Of a DNA stretch of 64,000 nucleotides, positions 1 through 8,248 are shown piece by piece (position 1 is the stretch's first letter; each line of letters opens with the position of its first letter). The notes under the pieces were generated by a model. It searched no databases, was not told the origin of the DNA, and worked only from the letters and a program-made list of their open reading frames with translations. Source of the stretch: an uncultured Myxococcales bacterium (GTDB taxonomy: Bacteria; Myxococcota_A; UBA9042); the NCBI GenBank assembly GCA_903929795.1, contig CAIYWC010000012.1:1-64000 (forward strand), written 5' to 3'. The position numbers were made by a program, and so were the translations under genes.

Positions 1-1
1 C

Positions 2-1144
2 CACATCGACCAACTCCTCGACGATCCCAGCGGCCTGCCGCGCGAGGCGACAGCGGCGGCGCTGGCCGCGGAGGCGACTCCTGCCCAGCCTCCGGGGGCC
101 GTAACGGTTGCGAGCGCCCCTGCGGATGTTCAGGCGTCGCCGCCTGATGTCGCCCGGGCACCGGACGTTCCGGTTGCGGCAAGTGCCAGCCCAACCGCGG
201 ATGTCGTCGCGTCGCCGGCTGACGTGCGGCCCGCGCCCGATGTCCACGTGACGCCGGATGCAGCGGCGCGGCCTGACGTAGCCGCGCCGATCGTGCCCAT
301 TCCAGTGCGCCGCGACGGGACGCCGATCGCCCGGCCTGAGCCGGCGAAACCCGAGTCCAAGCTCGCCAAGCCAGCGCCGGGTGTGCCACCGGTCAAGCCG
401 GTGAAGTTGAGCGCCGCGGAGCGCAAGAAGCAGGCCAAGCTGGCGGCGGTTCAAGCGAAATCGGACGCGAAGGCCGCCGCGAAGAAAGCGCAGCTCGACA
501 AAAAGAAGAAGGCGCAGGCGGACAAGAAAAAGCGCGCTGTCGCGGCCAAGCAAAAGAAGCTGGATGCCAAGAAGGCGGCCGAGGACGCCAAGAAAGCGGC
601 GATCGCTGCCAAGAAGGCCGCGGCTTGGGCGAAAAAGCACCCGCACGCGGCCAGGCCGGAGCCCGCGCCGCCGCCCGCGAAGCCTGAAGCGGCCAAACCG
701 GCGAAGGCGGAATCGACCCCAGCAGCCAAGCCTGAAGCGGCCAAACCGGCGAAGGCGGAGCCCGTCAAGCCCACGACTGCGGCGCCGGCGGCACCTGCGG
801 GCGGCGGCGATCCGACCGAGCTGTTCTTCAGCGGGAAGCGCAAGGCGGACGCGGGCGACTTCAAGGGGGCGATCGAAGATTTCAAGGCGTCCCTGGCCGC
901 ACGGTCCAGCCCGCGAACGTTGACGGCGCTGGGCAAGGCCTACTTTGACGCCGGTGAAATGAACGCTGCTGCTGGCGCGTTGCGCAAGGCGGGCAGCGCG
1001 GAAGACGCGCAACTCCTGCTGGGCACGCTGTATCAGCAGATGGACAAGCCGGAGAAGGCGCGCAAGGTGTACGAGGAATTCCTGAAGGCGCATCCTGACC
1101 ACGCCAAGGCGGATTGGGTGCGCAAGCTGCTGAAAACGCTGTAG
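2..1144 (+). CDS. Lys/Ala/Pro-rich protein with C-terminal TPR repeats, 5' truncated by the window
   Basis: The reading frame is open from the left window edge, so the N-terminus is missing; the ATG at 224 is simply the first internal Met. About 380 codons are visible. The first ~130 residues are Ala/Pro/Val/Asp-rich and probably disordered. Next comes a Lys/Ala-rich, strongly helical stretch (about 420-640 in the DNA) with many KK pairs, then an Ala/Pro/Lys/Glu spacer with a 16-residue duplication. The last ~105 residues look like three TPR helix pairs (for example the segment containing GDFKGAIEDF, and KPEKARKVYEEFLKAHPDH). TPRs mediate protein-protein contacts; the basic helical region could bind nucleic acid or an anionic partner, which is inference. 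Kinase-associated TPR tails of this style are common in myxobacteria, but no kinase motif is visible here, so function is unknown. Confidence 0.75.
   Translation, partial: HIDQLLDDPSGLPREATAAALAAEATPAQPPGAVTVASAPADVQASPPDVARAPDVPVAASASPTADVVASPADVRPAPDVHVTPDAAARPDVAAPIVPIPVRRDGTPIARPEPAKPESKLAKPAPGVPPVKPVKLSAAERKKQAKLAAVQAKSDAKAAAKKAQLDKKKKAQADKKKRAVAAKQKKLDAKKAAEDAKKAAIAAKKAAAWAKKHPHAARPEPAPPPAKPEAAKPAKAESTPAAKPEAAKPAKAEPVKPTTAAPAAPAGGGDPTELFFSGKRKADAGDFKGAIEDFKASLAARSSPRTLTALGKAYFDAGEMNAAAGALRKAGSAEDAQLLLGTLYQQMDKPEKARKVYEEFLKAHPDHAKADWVRKLLKTL
680..759 (+). repeat. Two copies of a 32-bp direct repeat (48-bp spacing) inside the TPR protein gene
   Basis: The 32 bases at 680-711 recur identically at 728-759. 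They encode the KPEAAKPAKAE spacer twice and keep frame (48 bp, 16 codons). This is a recent in-frame duplication within the low-complexity linker and a likely site of length variation by slippage or recombination. Confidence 0.85.
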
Positions 1145-1202
1145 TCTTCTGGCTCGGGAAGATGGCAATGACAGCGACGCAGCGGCGTCGCGCGGGTCCA
1201 AC

Positions 1203-1835
1203 ATGATGCGAAACTCGGTGCGAATGGCGGGCTGTTGCGGCCTTTTGACGGCGGCGATGTGGGTGACAGCTTGTGGCAAGGCGCCTGGCTCCACTTCCGC
1301 AGCGCCCGTCGCCGCGCCGATGGCTGCCAACAGCTTGCCCGCAGCGCCGACCAACAGCGCCGGCAACGTGACCGCGCAGCCCAGCGAGTCGATCGCGACG
1401 AACACCGCAGACCCGAATTGCCCGGACTGCAAGCACCCGGACGCCAGCGGCGAGCGCGACGTGAACCTGAAGCCGCTGGACCCGGTCTTTCGCGACGACC
1501 TCAAGCTGACGATCAGCCTGACCTGCCAGGTCTTGGAAGATGGCGTAACGATTCTGGAAATGCACGCGAAAGATCCGGCGTCCGCGCAATCGGCGCTGCT
1601 GGCGTACCGCGAGAAGAACAAGGCGCACATGGCGGAGCTGGCGATCAAGACCCGCGACATGGCGGTGCGGCTGAAGGCGCTGGGTTTTGAGGCCGACATC
1701 CCGCAGGAAGTGAAGGAAGAATACGAGGCGCGGATGGCCAAAGTGCTCGGTCGGCTGGAGGCCGTGCGCGCGAATTACGCCAAGCACCCGGAAGTCCTCG
1801 AGGCGTTCGGTCCGTTCATCCGGGCGGCTGAGTAG
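1203..1835 (+). CDS. Predicted lipoprotein of unknown function
   Basis: A 210-residue protein. The N-terminus has a short basic region, a hydrophobic stretch and a lipobox ending VTAC followed by Gly, so lipidation at that Cys is predicted. Gly at +2 fits outer-membrane sorting by the E. coli Lol rule. A ~50-residue Ala/Pro/Ser/Thr linker follows, then a CPDC motif, a further Cys (LTCQVLEDG) and a long amphipathic helical C-terminus rich in Glu, Lys and Ala. I recognise no family. It starts 58 bp after the TPR gene and ends 6 bp before the rhomboid gene, so all three may be co-transcribed. Two adjacent ATGs (1203 and 1206) make the start ambiguous by one codon. Confidence 0.75.
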   Translation: MMRNSVRMAGCCGLLTAAMWVTACGKAPGSTSAAPVAAPMAANSLPAAPTNSAGNVTAQPSESIATNTADPNCPDCKHPDASGERDVNLKPLDPVFRDDLKLTISLTCQVLEDGVTILEMHAKDPASAQSALLAYREKNKAHMAELAIKTRDMAVRLKALGFEADIPQEVKEEYEARMAKVLGRLEAVRANYAKHPEVLEAFGPFIRAAE

Positions 1836-1841
1836 CTGAAG

Positions 1842-3446
1842 ATGGCGTCGCCGGAGCGCGAGCCGCAGTCCAACGAGGATCGCGCCCACTTGCGCCAGCA
1901 GTTGCTCTTGCAGCGCCTGCTGCTAACGACGCTGCGGCGGCGGCCAAGGCTGATTCCGCTGCTCGTGGCTGGGCTGATCGGTGCGCATGTGCTGCTGCCG
2001 TCGCTGGGCCGCGGCGGCGGGGGCAATCCAGAACTGCCGGTTCTGCTGGCTTTTGGCCACCTCGATCACGCGATCCGCGCGGGCCAATGGTGGCGCCTGC
2101 TGTCGTCCTGGGTGCCGCACCAGGGCCTCTACCACCTGCTGGGCAACGTCGTGTGCCTGCTGGTGCTGGGTCGGCCCGTGGAGGCGGCCTGGGGCCCGGC
2201 GCGCACTTGGCTGATCTGTCTGGCGGCTGGGCTGGCGGGCAGCCTGCTGGCGCTGAACGCGCAGACGCCGGTGATGGTCGGCGCGTCCGGCGTGGTCATG
2301 GGCCTGTGTGGCGCGACGATCGCGCTGGGACTCCGGCTGTGGCCGCGCCTGACCAGACCGCTGCGCACTGCGCTCGTGCTGCTGCCCGGGCTGTTCCTCG
2401 CGCTGCGGTTGACGCTGGACGCGCTCTACAGCGACGCCGAGCACCTCAATCCCTACGCCCACCAGGGCGGCGCGCTGGCCGGGCTCGCGCTGGGGCTGTG
2501 GCTGGAACCGCGGCTGCCCGGTCTGGCCCAGCATTGGCTGGATCGCCGCTGGACGCGCCTGGCCGTGGCGCTGTCTTCGCTGGTTTTTGCCATCGCGCTC
2601 GGGCAAGCGCTCGCGCATCTGCGCCATCCAGTGCGTCTGCCGACCGTGCTGACGCAGGAGGCGACCGTCGCCGGCCAGCCGCTGGCGCTGCCGGCGCGTT
2701 TGCAGCGCGGGCTCCTGAGCCGCGGGCAGTGCGTGGGCGAGGCCACGAACGTCGATTGGGCGCTGCAGACGGGCCGCACGGTCTGTTTTCCGCTGGAGCC
2801 GTTTGGCATGCTGCTGCTGGACCGCCGCGACCACGTGCTGACGATGGATGCCAATGATCTCGCGGCGCTGCGGGCAGCGGACCAGACCGGGCGGTTCGTG
2901 CAGAGCGAGCCGGGCGTGATGCTCTACCCGCTGGGCGAGCACCTGCTGTGGCTGCTCCAGGCGCCTGAACCGGCACTGCGCTGGCACGCGTCGGCGCTGA
3001 TCCCGCTGCTGCCACCGCCGGGCTCTGCGGTCGTGCGCGCGCTGCCGCTGGCCGGTCAGTGGCTGCTGCCGTGGCAGGTCGCGCTGGCGCTGGCGGTGGA
3101 TTCGCCGCTGCCGCTGGCGATTGACCTCGGCGACGGCGTGCAGCTGCTGCTGGGGCGCACGCGCGCGCTGCAGGACCCGCGCGGGCGCGACGCGGTGCCG
3201 TTGGCGCTGGCGGGGCGCGCGCAGGCGTTCCAGCGCATCCAGCCGGGCGCGATGGTCTACCCGCTGGGCGCCGATCGCCTGGCCGTGCTGCTGGGCCCCG
3301 ATTCGCGCCTGGACGACTTTGGCGCGCGCCTGGTGCCAAACCTGCCGCCGCCGGTGCTGCTGCCGTCGCCGCCGCTGGCGGTGTGGCTGAATTGGCTCAG
3401 CGCGTCGCTGGGCTTGCCGGAGCTACCGACCGCGACGGCGAAGTGA
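1842..3446 (+). CDS. Rhomboid-family intramembrane serine protease with a long duplicated C-terminal extension
   Basis: A 534-residue protein. Residues about 45-240 form a polytopic rhomboid core: a WWRLLSSWVPH segment, then HLLGN, a GASG motif with predicted nucleophile Ser149, and YAHQGG with predicted catalytic His207. Rhomboids cleave transmembrane segments of other proteins inside the membrane. Canonical bacterial rhomboids are about 200-280 residues; here ~290 further residues follow the last core helix. That extension contains two related modules (residues ~322-396 and ~432-508), each carrying PGxMxYPLG and ending LPPP. The substrate is unknown. It precedes a thioredoxin-like gene by 60 bp. 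The Ser-His pair makes the family call firm; the role of the extension is unknown. Confidence 0.88.
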   Translation: MASPEREPQSNEDRAHLRQQLLLQRLLLTTLRRRPRLIPLLVAGLIGAHVLLPSLGRGGGGNPELPVLLAFGHLDHAIRAGQWWRLLSSWVPHQGLYHLLGNVVCLLVLGRPVEAAWGPARTWLICLAAGLAGSLLALNAQTPVMVGASGVVMGLCGATIALGLRLWPRLTRPLRTALVLLPGLFLALRLTLDALYSDAEHLNPYAHQGGALAGLALGLWLEPRLPGLAQHWLDRRWTRLAVALSSLVFAIALGQALAHLRHPVRLPTVLTQEATVAGQPLALPARLQRGLLSRGQCVGEATNVDWALQTGRTVCFPLEPFGMLLLDRRDHVLTMDANDLAALRAADQTGRFVQSEPGVMLYPLGEHLLWLLQAPEPALRWHASALIPLLPPPGSAVVRALPLAGQWLLPWQVALALAVDSPLPLAIDLGDGVQLLLGRTRALQDPRGRDAVPLALAGRAQAFQRIQPGAMVYPLGADRLAVLLGPDSRLDDFGARLVPNLPPPVLLPSPPLAVWLNWLSASLGLPELPTATAK

Positions 3447-3506
3447 CGCCACGTCGCGCTTGCGCTACGCTGCCGCCAGCGGGCCCACCTGCCGCCGGAG
3501 CCGACC

Positions 3507-4160
3507 ATGACGCAGCCATCCACGCCATCGCACCTGCCCAAGCCGCCGCGCAAGCTGCCGCGCTGGCTGTACCTGGTGCTGTTCGTGGTGGTGGTGGCGC
3601 TGCCGTTTCTGGGCCGGCTGCGGGCGCGCAGTGCGCCGGACAAGGAAGCGCTGGCGACGCTGACGGAAATGGGCGCGGAGCCCATCAACCGGCCGTTGCG
3701 CGACGAGGAGCTGGACCTGCCGCTGCAGACGCACGACGGCAAATCCACGACGCTCCGGGCGCTCATGGCGGGCGGCGACGCGGTCATCCTGCACTTTTGG
3801 GCGAGCTGGTGCCCGCCGTGCATGGAGGAGCTGCCGGACATCGGCAAACTGGCACAGGTGCTGCGCGGCCGGCGCGTGCAGGTCGTGTCCGTCAGCCACG
3901 ACGACGACTGGAAAGACGCGGACGCAGCGCTGGTCAAGACCAACGGCAAGGCGCAGCCCGAAGCCGGCGTGTGGCTGCGCGAAATCGAAGGACAATCCGG
4001 CGACGAGAACAAGATGCTGCGCGTGCGGCTGGGCACGCTGCAGCTGCCGGAGACGTTTGTGCTGGTGGATGGCCAAGCGCTGGTGCGGCTGATCGCCAGC
4101 CAGCCTTGGGGCAATCCGCGGCTGCTTCGGGCCCTGGAACGACTGGCGCCACCGCGCTGA
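3507..4160 (+). CDS. TlpA/ResA-like membrane-anchored thiol:disulfide oxidoreductase
   Basis: A 217-residue protein with a single N-terminal transmembrane anchor (about residues 19-36) and a periplasmic thioredoxin fold. The active site is WCPPC with Cys102 and Cys105, preceded by HFWAS as in TlpA/ResA proteins. These reduce or shuffle disulfides in exported proteins, often for cytochrome c maturation. No cytochrome gene is nearby. The many Cys-rich lipoproteins in this window are plausible clients, but that is inference. An ATG preceded by CGGAG was chosen. The next gene starts 12 bp downstream, suggesting an operon. Confidence 0.9.
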   Translation: MTQPSTPSHLPKPPRKLPRWLYLVLFVVVVALPFLGRLRARSAPDKEALATLTEMGAEPINRPLRDEELDLPLQTHDGKSTTLRALMAGGDAVILHFWASWCPPCMEELPDIGKLAQVLRGRRVQVVSVSHDDDWKDADAALVKTNGKAQPEAGVWLREIEGQSGDENKMLRVRLGTLQLPETFVLVDGQALVRLIASQPWGNPRLLRALERLAPPR

Positions 4161-4172
4161 AGCAAGGAAACC

Positions 4173-5165
4173 GTGGACGACGCGCAGCCGCAACCGCCGC
4201 TTGAAGAACCCGCGCTGGCGGAGCCCGTGCTGCTCCCGCCGCGCGGCCTGTGGGCCTTGGCGCTGGTGTTATTTGTGCTGACCGCCGTGGCGGGCATCCT
4301 GTGGGCGCCGCCCCTGCATCCGCGCGTGCTGCCGAGCCTGGTGCTGGAGACGTGGCGCGATGTCGACCTGCCGGCGATGCGCCAACGCGATGATGCGCTG
4401 CTGCGGCTTGTGGCGCCGTCGCCGGAGCAGCAGGCGCTGGAGCGGACGATCCAGGCGCAGTTCAAGGTGTACCTGCAGCGCGAGGCGGAGCTGGGCGGTC
4501 ATACGGCGGACGACGCGGCGGCGCGGCTGGCACTGGGCGCGGTGGAGGAATCGGTGCGCACGCTGGTGCAGCGCTGGGGCGTGGACGCGCTGCGGCGGCT
4601 GGCGGTTCAGTTTGGCCGCGACGTGCATCGCGCCGTGGAGACGGCGGTGCTGGCAGCGCGCGCGGCGCACCAGCCGTTGGCCCTGCACCTGCAGGCGCAG
4701 CCGCTGCCGGCCGACGTCTCCGCGCTGACGGCGCTGGCGGGCGCGCTGGGTACTTCGTTGGAGCGCACGGGCATCGAGCGTCAGGTTCGCGACGGCAAGC
4801 TGGACCCGGTCGCGGGCCAGGTGGTGGAGACGATTGCCCAGGCGCGTTTTCTGCAGCTGGGCGCGCGCGTTCCCGGCGGGGCGCCGCAGCTCGCGTCGGA
4901 TGCGTGGTTCCTGGTGCAGCATTTCCGGGTGGAGGCGCACGTCGGTTTGGACCTGCAGCGGCGCCTGGCGCTGCTGGACGAGCTCACGATGACCGATCCG
5001 GCCTATCCGAGCGATTACGCCCGCGGCGTGCTGCTGGCCCGCGAAGACGAATTCGCCAAGGCAATTCCATGGTTTGAGCGCGCGAGCACCCACGGTCCGT
5101 TTGCCCGGCAGGCGCGGGACAATGCGAGATGGTGTCGCGAACGCGCAGCTGCCGGTCGGCCGTGA
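4173..5165 (+). CDS. Single-pass membrane protein of unknown function
   Basis: A 330-residue protein starting at GTG with AAGGA four bases upstream. Residues ~28-46 form one transmembrane helix; the remaining ~280 residues are mostly helical, Arg/Ala/Leu-rich and predicted to be extracytoplasmic or peripheral. The C-terminal part (DYARGVLLAREDEFAKAIPWFERA) looks like a TPR-type helix pair. No family is recognised. It is the last gene of the plus-strand cluster and is separated by 90 bp from the convergent murD. Confidence 0.7.
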   Translation: MDDAQPQPPLEEPALAEPVLLPPRGLWALALVLFVLTAVAGILWAPPLHPRVLPSLVLETWRDVDLPAMRQRDDALLRLVAPSPEQQALERTIQAQFKVYLQREAELGGHTADDAAARLALGAVEESVRTLVQRWGVDALRRLAVQFGRDVHRAVETAVLAARAAHQPLALHLQAQPLPADVSALTALAGALGTSLERTGIERQVRDGKLDPVAGQVVETIAQARFLQLGARVPGGAPQLASDAWFLVQHFRVEAHVGLDLQRRLALLDELTMTDPAYPSDYARGVLLAREDEFAKAIPWFERASTHGPFARQARDNARWCRERAAAGRP

Positions 5166-5255
5166 GGGGTGGCTGCCGCGCCGTGGCTGATCCGGCTCCA
5201 GGTATTCGCCGGGCCGCGGCTTGCCGGTGCCGGGAGCGCGCCAGCCAGGCGGCCG

Positions 5256-6734
5256 TCAACGCGCCACCGCAGCCGCCAGCGCCTTGACCGCGTCCTGAAA
5301 TACCTCGCCGCGGTGCGCGTAGCTCTTGAACATGTCGAAACTCGCGCACGCCGGGCTCAGCAGCACGATGCCGTCCGGCGCCGCCAGCTGCAGGCCACGG
5401 GCGACGGCCGCCTCCAGCGACGCGCAATGCTCGGCCGCCAGCGACTCCGGCAGCGTTTGGGCGATGCGCTGGGCGGTCTGGCCAATCAGCAGCGCGTGCG
5501 CGGCGCGCTGACCGACGACCTCGCCCAGTCCAGAAAAATCCGAGTCTTTTTCGCTGCCTCCGCCGATCCACACGAGCTTTTCCCCTGGCCGCAGCGCCAT
5601 CGCTTCCAGGCCGGCGATCGCGGCGTGCGGGTTGGTGGCCTTGGAATCGTCGACAAAACGCACGTTGCCGATGCTGCCCGCCGGTTCCAGCCGGTGCGAC
5701 GGCAGCGAGAAGGTCAGCAAACCGCGGCGAATCGCGGCCAGCGACACGCCCAGGCCCAGCGCAAGACCACAGGCTGCAAGGGCATTTTCGACATTGTGCA
5801 CGCCGAGGATCGGCGCCTTGCCCAGCCGGCCCAGCTCGGCAAACCAACCCAGCTCCACGCGCGCGTCGGGCGCCAGCGCGAGCAGCAGCCGTTCGCCATC
5901 AAACCCCAGCCCGACGTCCGGCACGCCCTTGACGGAAAACGCCAGGAAATTCAGCTTACGGCCAGCCTGCACGGCGCGGTGCGGTGCGAGGTCGTCGTCG
6001 TCGCCGTTGAGCAGCAGCGTGTCGCCAAAGCCCATCGCGCTGCCGACCGCGACTTTTTGTGTAACATACGCCGCGAAATCGCCGCCGAACCAGTCCATGT
6101 GGTCCTCCGCGACGTTGGTGACGACGGCGACGCGCGGGCGAAACATGCTGCACGCGTAGAGCTGAAACGCTGAGATTTCAGCAACAACCACGTCATCCGG
6201 GCCCATCGTGTCGAGGAAATCGCAGAGCGGATCGCCGATGTTGCCGCCGACGATGACGGTGTGGCCGGCTTCGCGCAGCAGGTGCGCGACCCACAGCGTC
6301 GTCGTGGTTTTGCCGTCCGTGCCCGTGATCGCCGCGATCGGGTGGCCGGCGCCCTGGTTGGCGGCGCGGTCCAGCCGGTAGAACAGTTCCACCTCGCTCA
6401 CCACCGCGGTCGCCAGCGCCGCGATGCCCTTGTAGCGCGGCGAGTGCGGCATCAAACCGGGTGAAACAACAAAGAGATCGCCGCCGCGGCCGATCGGCCC
6501 GCTACCCGCCAGCCCGGCTTGCACCACCACGCGTTTGTCCAGCGCCGCCAGCGCGGGCCCCAGCTTCTCGGCTGGCTGGTCGTCGATCGCCAGCACGTCC
6601 GCGCCGCGCTTGACCAGCGCGTTGGCGGCGCTGACGCCGGACTTGCCCAGGCCAACGATGGTGAAGCTGGCGCCGGTCAGGTCCTCCCACACAGCGCGGT
6701 CGGCGAGCGCGGTATTGCGTTCCAGGCGGTTCAT
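5256..6734 (-). CDS. murD: UDP-N-acetylmuramoylalanine--D-glutamate ligase
   Basis: A 492-residue Mur ligase that adds D-Glu to UDP-MurNAc-L-Ala in cytoplasmic peptidoglycan precursor synthesis. Visible features in order: an N-terminal GLGKSGVSAANAL dinucleotide-type loop; the ATP loop ITGTDGKTTTT (most MurD have Asn where Asp stands here); a central domain with VAEISAFQL; the DDSKATNPHA motif; and the C-terminal LLSPACASFD followed by the HRGEVF segment. The ATG at 6734 was chosen over a longer frame because it carries GAGG upstream, gives the usual MurD N-terminus and avoids a 62-bp overlap with murC, which ends 10 bp upstream. It is probably co-transcribed with murC. It sits outside any complete division/cell-wall cluster in this window. 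Confidence 0.95.
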   Translation of the reverse strand: MNRLERNTALADRAVWEDLTGASFTIVGLGKSGVSAANALVKRGADVLAIDDQPAEKLGPALAALDKRVVVQAGLAGSGPIGRGGDLFVVSPGLMPHSPRYKGIAALATAVVSEVELFYRLDRAANQGAGHPIAAITGTDGKTTTTLWVAHLLREAGHTVIVGGNIGDPLCDFLDTMGPDDVVVAEISAFQLYACSMFRPRVAVVTNVAEDHMDWFGGDFAAYVTQKVAVGSAMGFGDTLLLNGDDDDLAPHRAVQAGRKLNFLAFSVKGVPDVGLGFDGERLLLALAPDARVELGWFAELGRLGKAPILGVHNVENALAACGLALGLGVSLAAIRRGLLTFSLPSHRLEPAGSIGNVRFVDDSKATNPHAAIAGLEAMALRPGEKLVWIGGGSEKDSDFSGLGEVVGQRAAHALLIGQTAQRIAQTLPESLAAEHCASLEAAVARGLQLAAPDGIVLLSPACASFDMFKSYAHRGEVFQDAVKALAAAVAR

Positions 6735-6744
6735 GCGGGCCTCG

Positions 6745-8154
6745 TCAGTGGCGATTGCGGAGCGCGGCGTAGCGGTCGGCCATCTGGAACAGATCGTCGC
6801 CGCCAAAGAACAGCACCGTCGCGGGCGCCACGACCTCTTTTTGCAGCCAGGCGGGAATGTCGTCCAGCGCGTGCACGTAGGTTACGTCCGGCACGACTTC
6901 GCGGATCTTGGCGCACAGCGTGTGCACGTCCGTGCCGGGGATCGGCACCTCGCCGGCGGTGTACAGCTCGGTCACAACCACGCGATCGGCCAAGCGAAAT
7001 GCCTCGCGGTAGTCGTCCTGCAGGTAGTGGATCATCGTGAAGCGATACGGCTTGAACACGGCGATGATCGGCCCGTTGGCCTGCTCCTTGGCCGCTTCCA
7101 GCACGCGCGCGATGCCGGTCGGGTGCGAAATATAGTCCTTGACCACCTCCACGCCGTTGGCGTCGACAAGCGTGAACCGGTTCTCCAGGCCCTTGTATAG
7201 CGGCACCGCGTCGCGAATGTCGGCAAAAGGCGCACCCGCGGCCAGCGCCGTGGCGATCGCGCCCAGGATATTGGAAGCATTGTACTTGCCCGGCAGCGCC
7301 GTGTGCACGCGGCCCAGCAGCTGGTAGCTGCCGTCTTCCTGGCGCTGCTCGACGTCAAAGCTCGCCGCCATCCGCCGCGTTTCCACATTCGATCCGCGGA
7401 GATCCGCGGCGCCGCCAAAACCGAAGGTCAGCAGCCGGGCGCCCGACGGCAGCTGCAGCTTGGCGAGGATTTTGCGCACGCCATCGTCGTCGGCGTTCAG
7501 CACTGCCACGCGCAGGTTCTTGTTTTCATGAAAGAATTGCAGAACGGCGGACTCCAGCTTGCTCCACTCCGGGTAGTAGTTCAGGTGGTCCAGCTCCAGG
7601 TTGTTCAGCACCGCGAACTCCGGCTGGCTGTTGACAAGCGAGCCGTCCGACTCGTCGACCTCCGCCACCAGCCACTCGCCGTGCTTGCCGGCAACCGGCG
7701 CCCGCGCGTTCAGCCGGTAGTTCTCCAGCAGCCCGCCGATCACAAAACCCGGCTGGTAGCCCGCCTGATCCAGCAGCCAGGTAATGCCCGCGGACACCGT
7801 GCCCTTGCCGTGCGTGCCAATGACGCCGACGCCGTGCACGCCTTCCAGCAGCGCGCCCAGCGCTTCCGAACGGTGCAGCAGCCGCAGGCCGTCGTGCTTG
7901 GCCGCGACCAGCTCGGGATTGCCGGTCGGAATCGCGGTCGAGACGATTACCGTGTCCGCGGCGCCGAGGTTGTCCGGCTTCTGGCCAATGGTGATGGGGA
8001 TGCCAAGTACGCGCAGCTGCTGGGTAATCTGCGACTCGCGCACATCGGAGCCTTGCACGCGCAGGCCGCGGGCGTGCAGCAGCCGCGCGACGGCCGACAC
8101 GCCGATTCCGCCGATGCCGATGAGGTGGTAGATGCCAGGCGTGAGGACGGTCAT
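6745..8154 (-). CDS. murC: UDP-N-acetylmuramate--L-alanine ligase (MurC) family, with atypical motifs
   Basis: A 469-residue Mur ligase. The N-terminus IGIGGIGVSA is the MurC nucleotide/UDP-binding loop; STAIPTGNPE, VDESDGS and VLNNLELDH follow in MurC order; the C-terminal domain has YTAGEVPIPG as in MurC. MurC adds L-Ala to UDP-MurNAc. Two signature motifs deviate: the ATP loop reads GTHGKGTVS where MurC normally has GTHGKTTT, and the usual HHPTE motif reads SHPTG. The ESDGS motif argues against Mpl. It could be the cell's only MurC or a divergent paralogue; a second murC elsewhere in the genome would decide. It lies just upstream of murD, 94 bp after the unknown 632-residue protein gene. 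Confidence 0.85.
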   Translation of the reverse strand: MTVLTPGIYHLIGIGGIGVSAVARLLHARGLRVQGSDVRESQITQQLRVLGIPITIGQKPDNLGAADTVIVSTAIPTGNPELVAAKHDGLRLLHRSEALGALLEGVHGVGVIGTHGKGTVSAGITWLLDQAGYQPGFVIGGLLENYRLNARAPVAGKHGEWLVAEVDESDGSLVNSQPEFAVLNNLELDHLNYYPEWSKLESAVLQFFHENKNLRVAVLNADDDGVRKILAKLQLPSGARLLTFGFGGAADLRGSNVETRRMAASFDVEQRQEDGSYQLLGRVHTALPGKYNASNILGAIATALAAGAPFADIRDAVPLYKGLENRFTLVDANGVEVVKDYISHPTGIARVLEAAKEQANGPIIAVFKPYRFTMIHYLQDDYREAFRLADRVVVTELYTAGEVPIPGTDVHTLCAKIREVVPDVTYVHALDDIPAWLQKEVVAPATVLFFGGDDLFQMADRYAALRNRH

Positions 8155-8248
8155 GATGGAGCTCGCGGGCGTGAATCGGGTGCGCGCCGTGCGCGCGTAG
8201 CGTGTAGCAGAGGTCGGCGGCCGTGTCGATCCTCGCGCGTCGCCGCCG

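Noticed and set aside
6735..6806. Longer murD start at 6806
   Set aside because: It would overlap murC by 62 bp and add 24 residues unlike any MurD. ATG 6734 has GAGG and the normal N-terminus.
6745..8154. Assignment as Mpl (murein peptide ligase)
   Set aside because: PGFVIGG and NNLELDH recall Mpl, but the central ESDGS motif, the C-terminal AGEVPIPG and the N-terminal GIGGIG loop are those of MurC.
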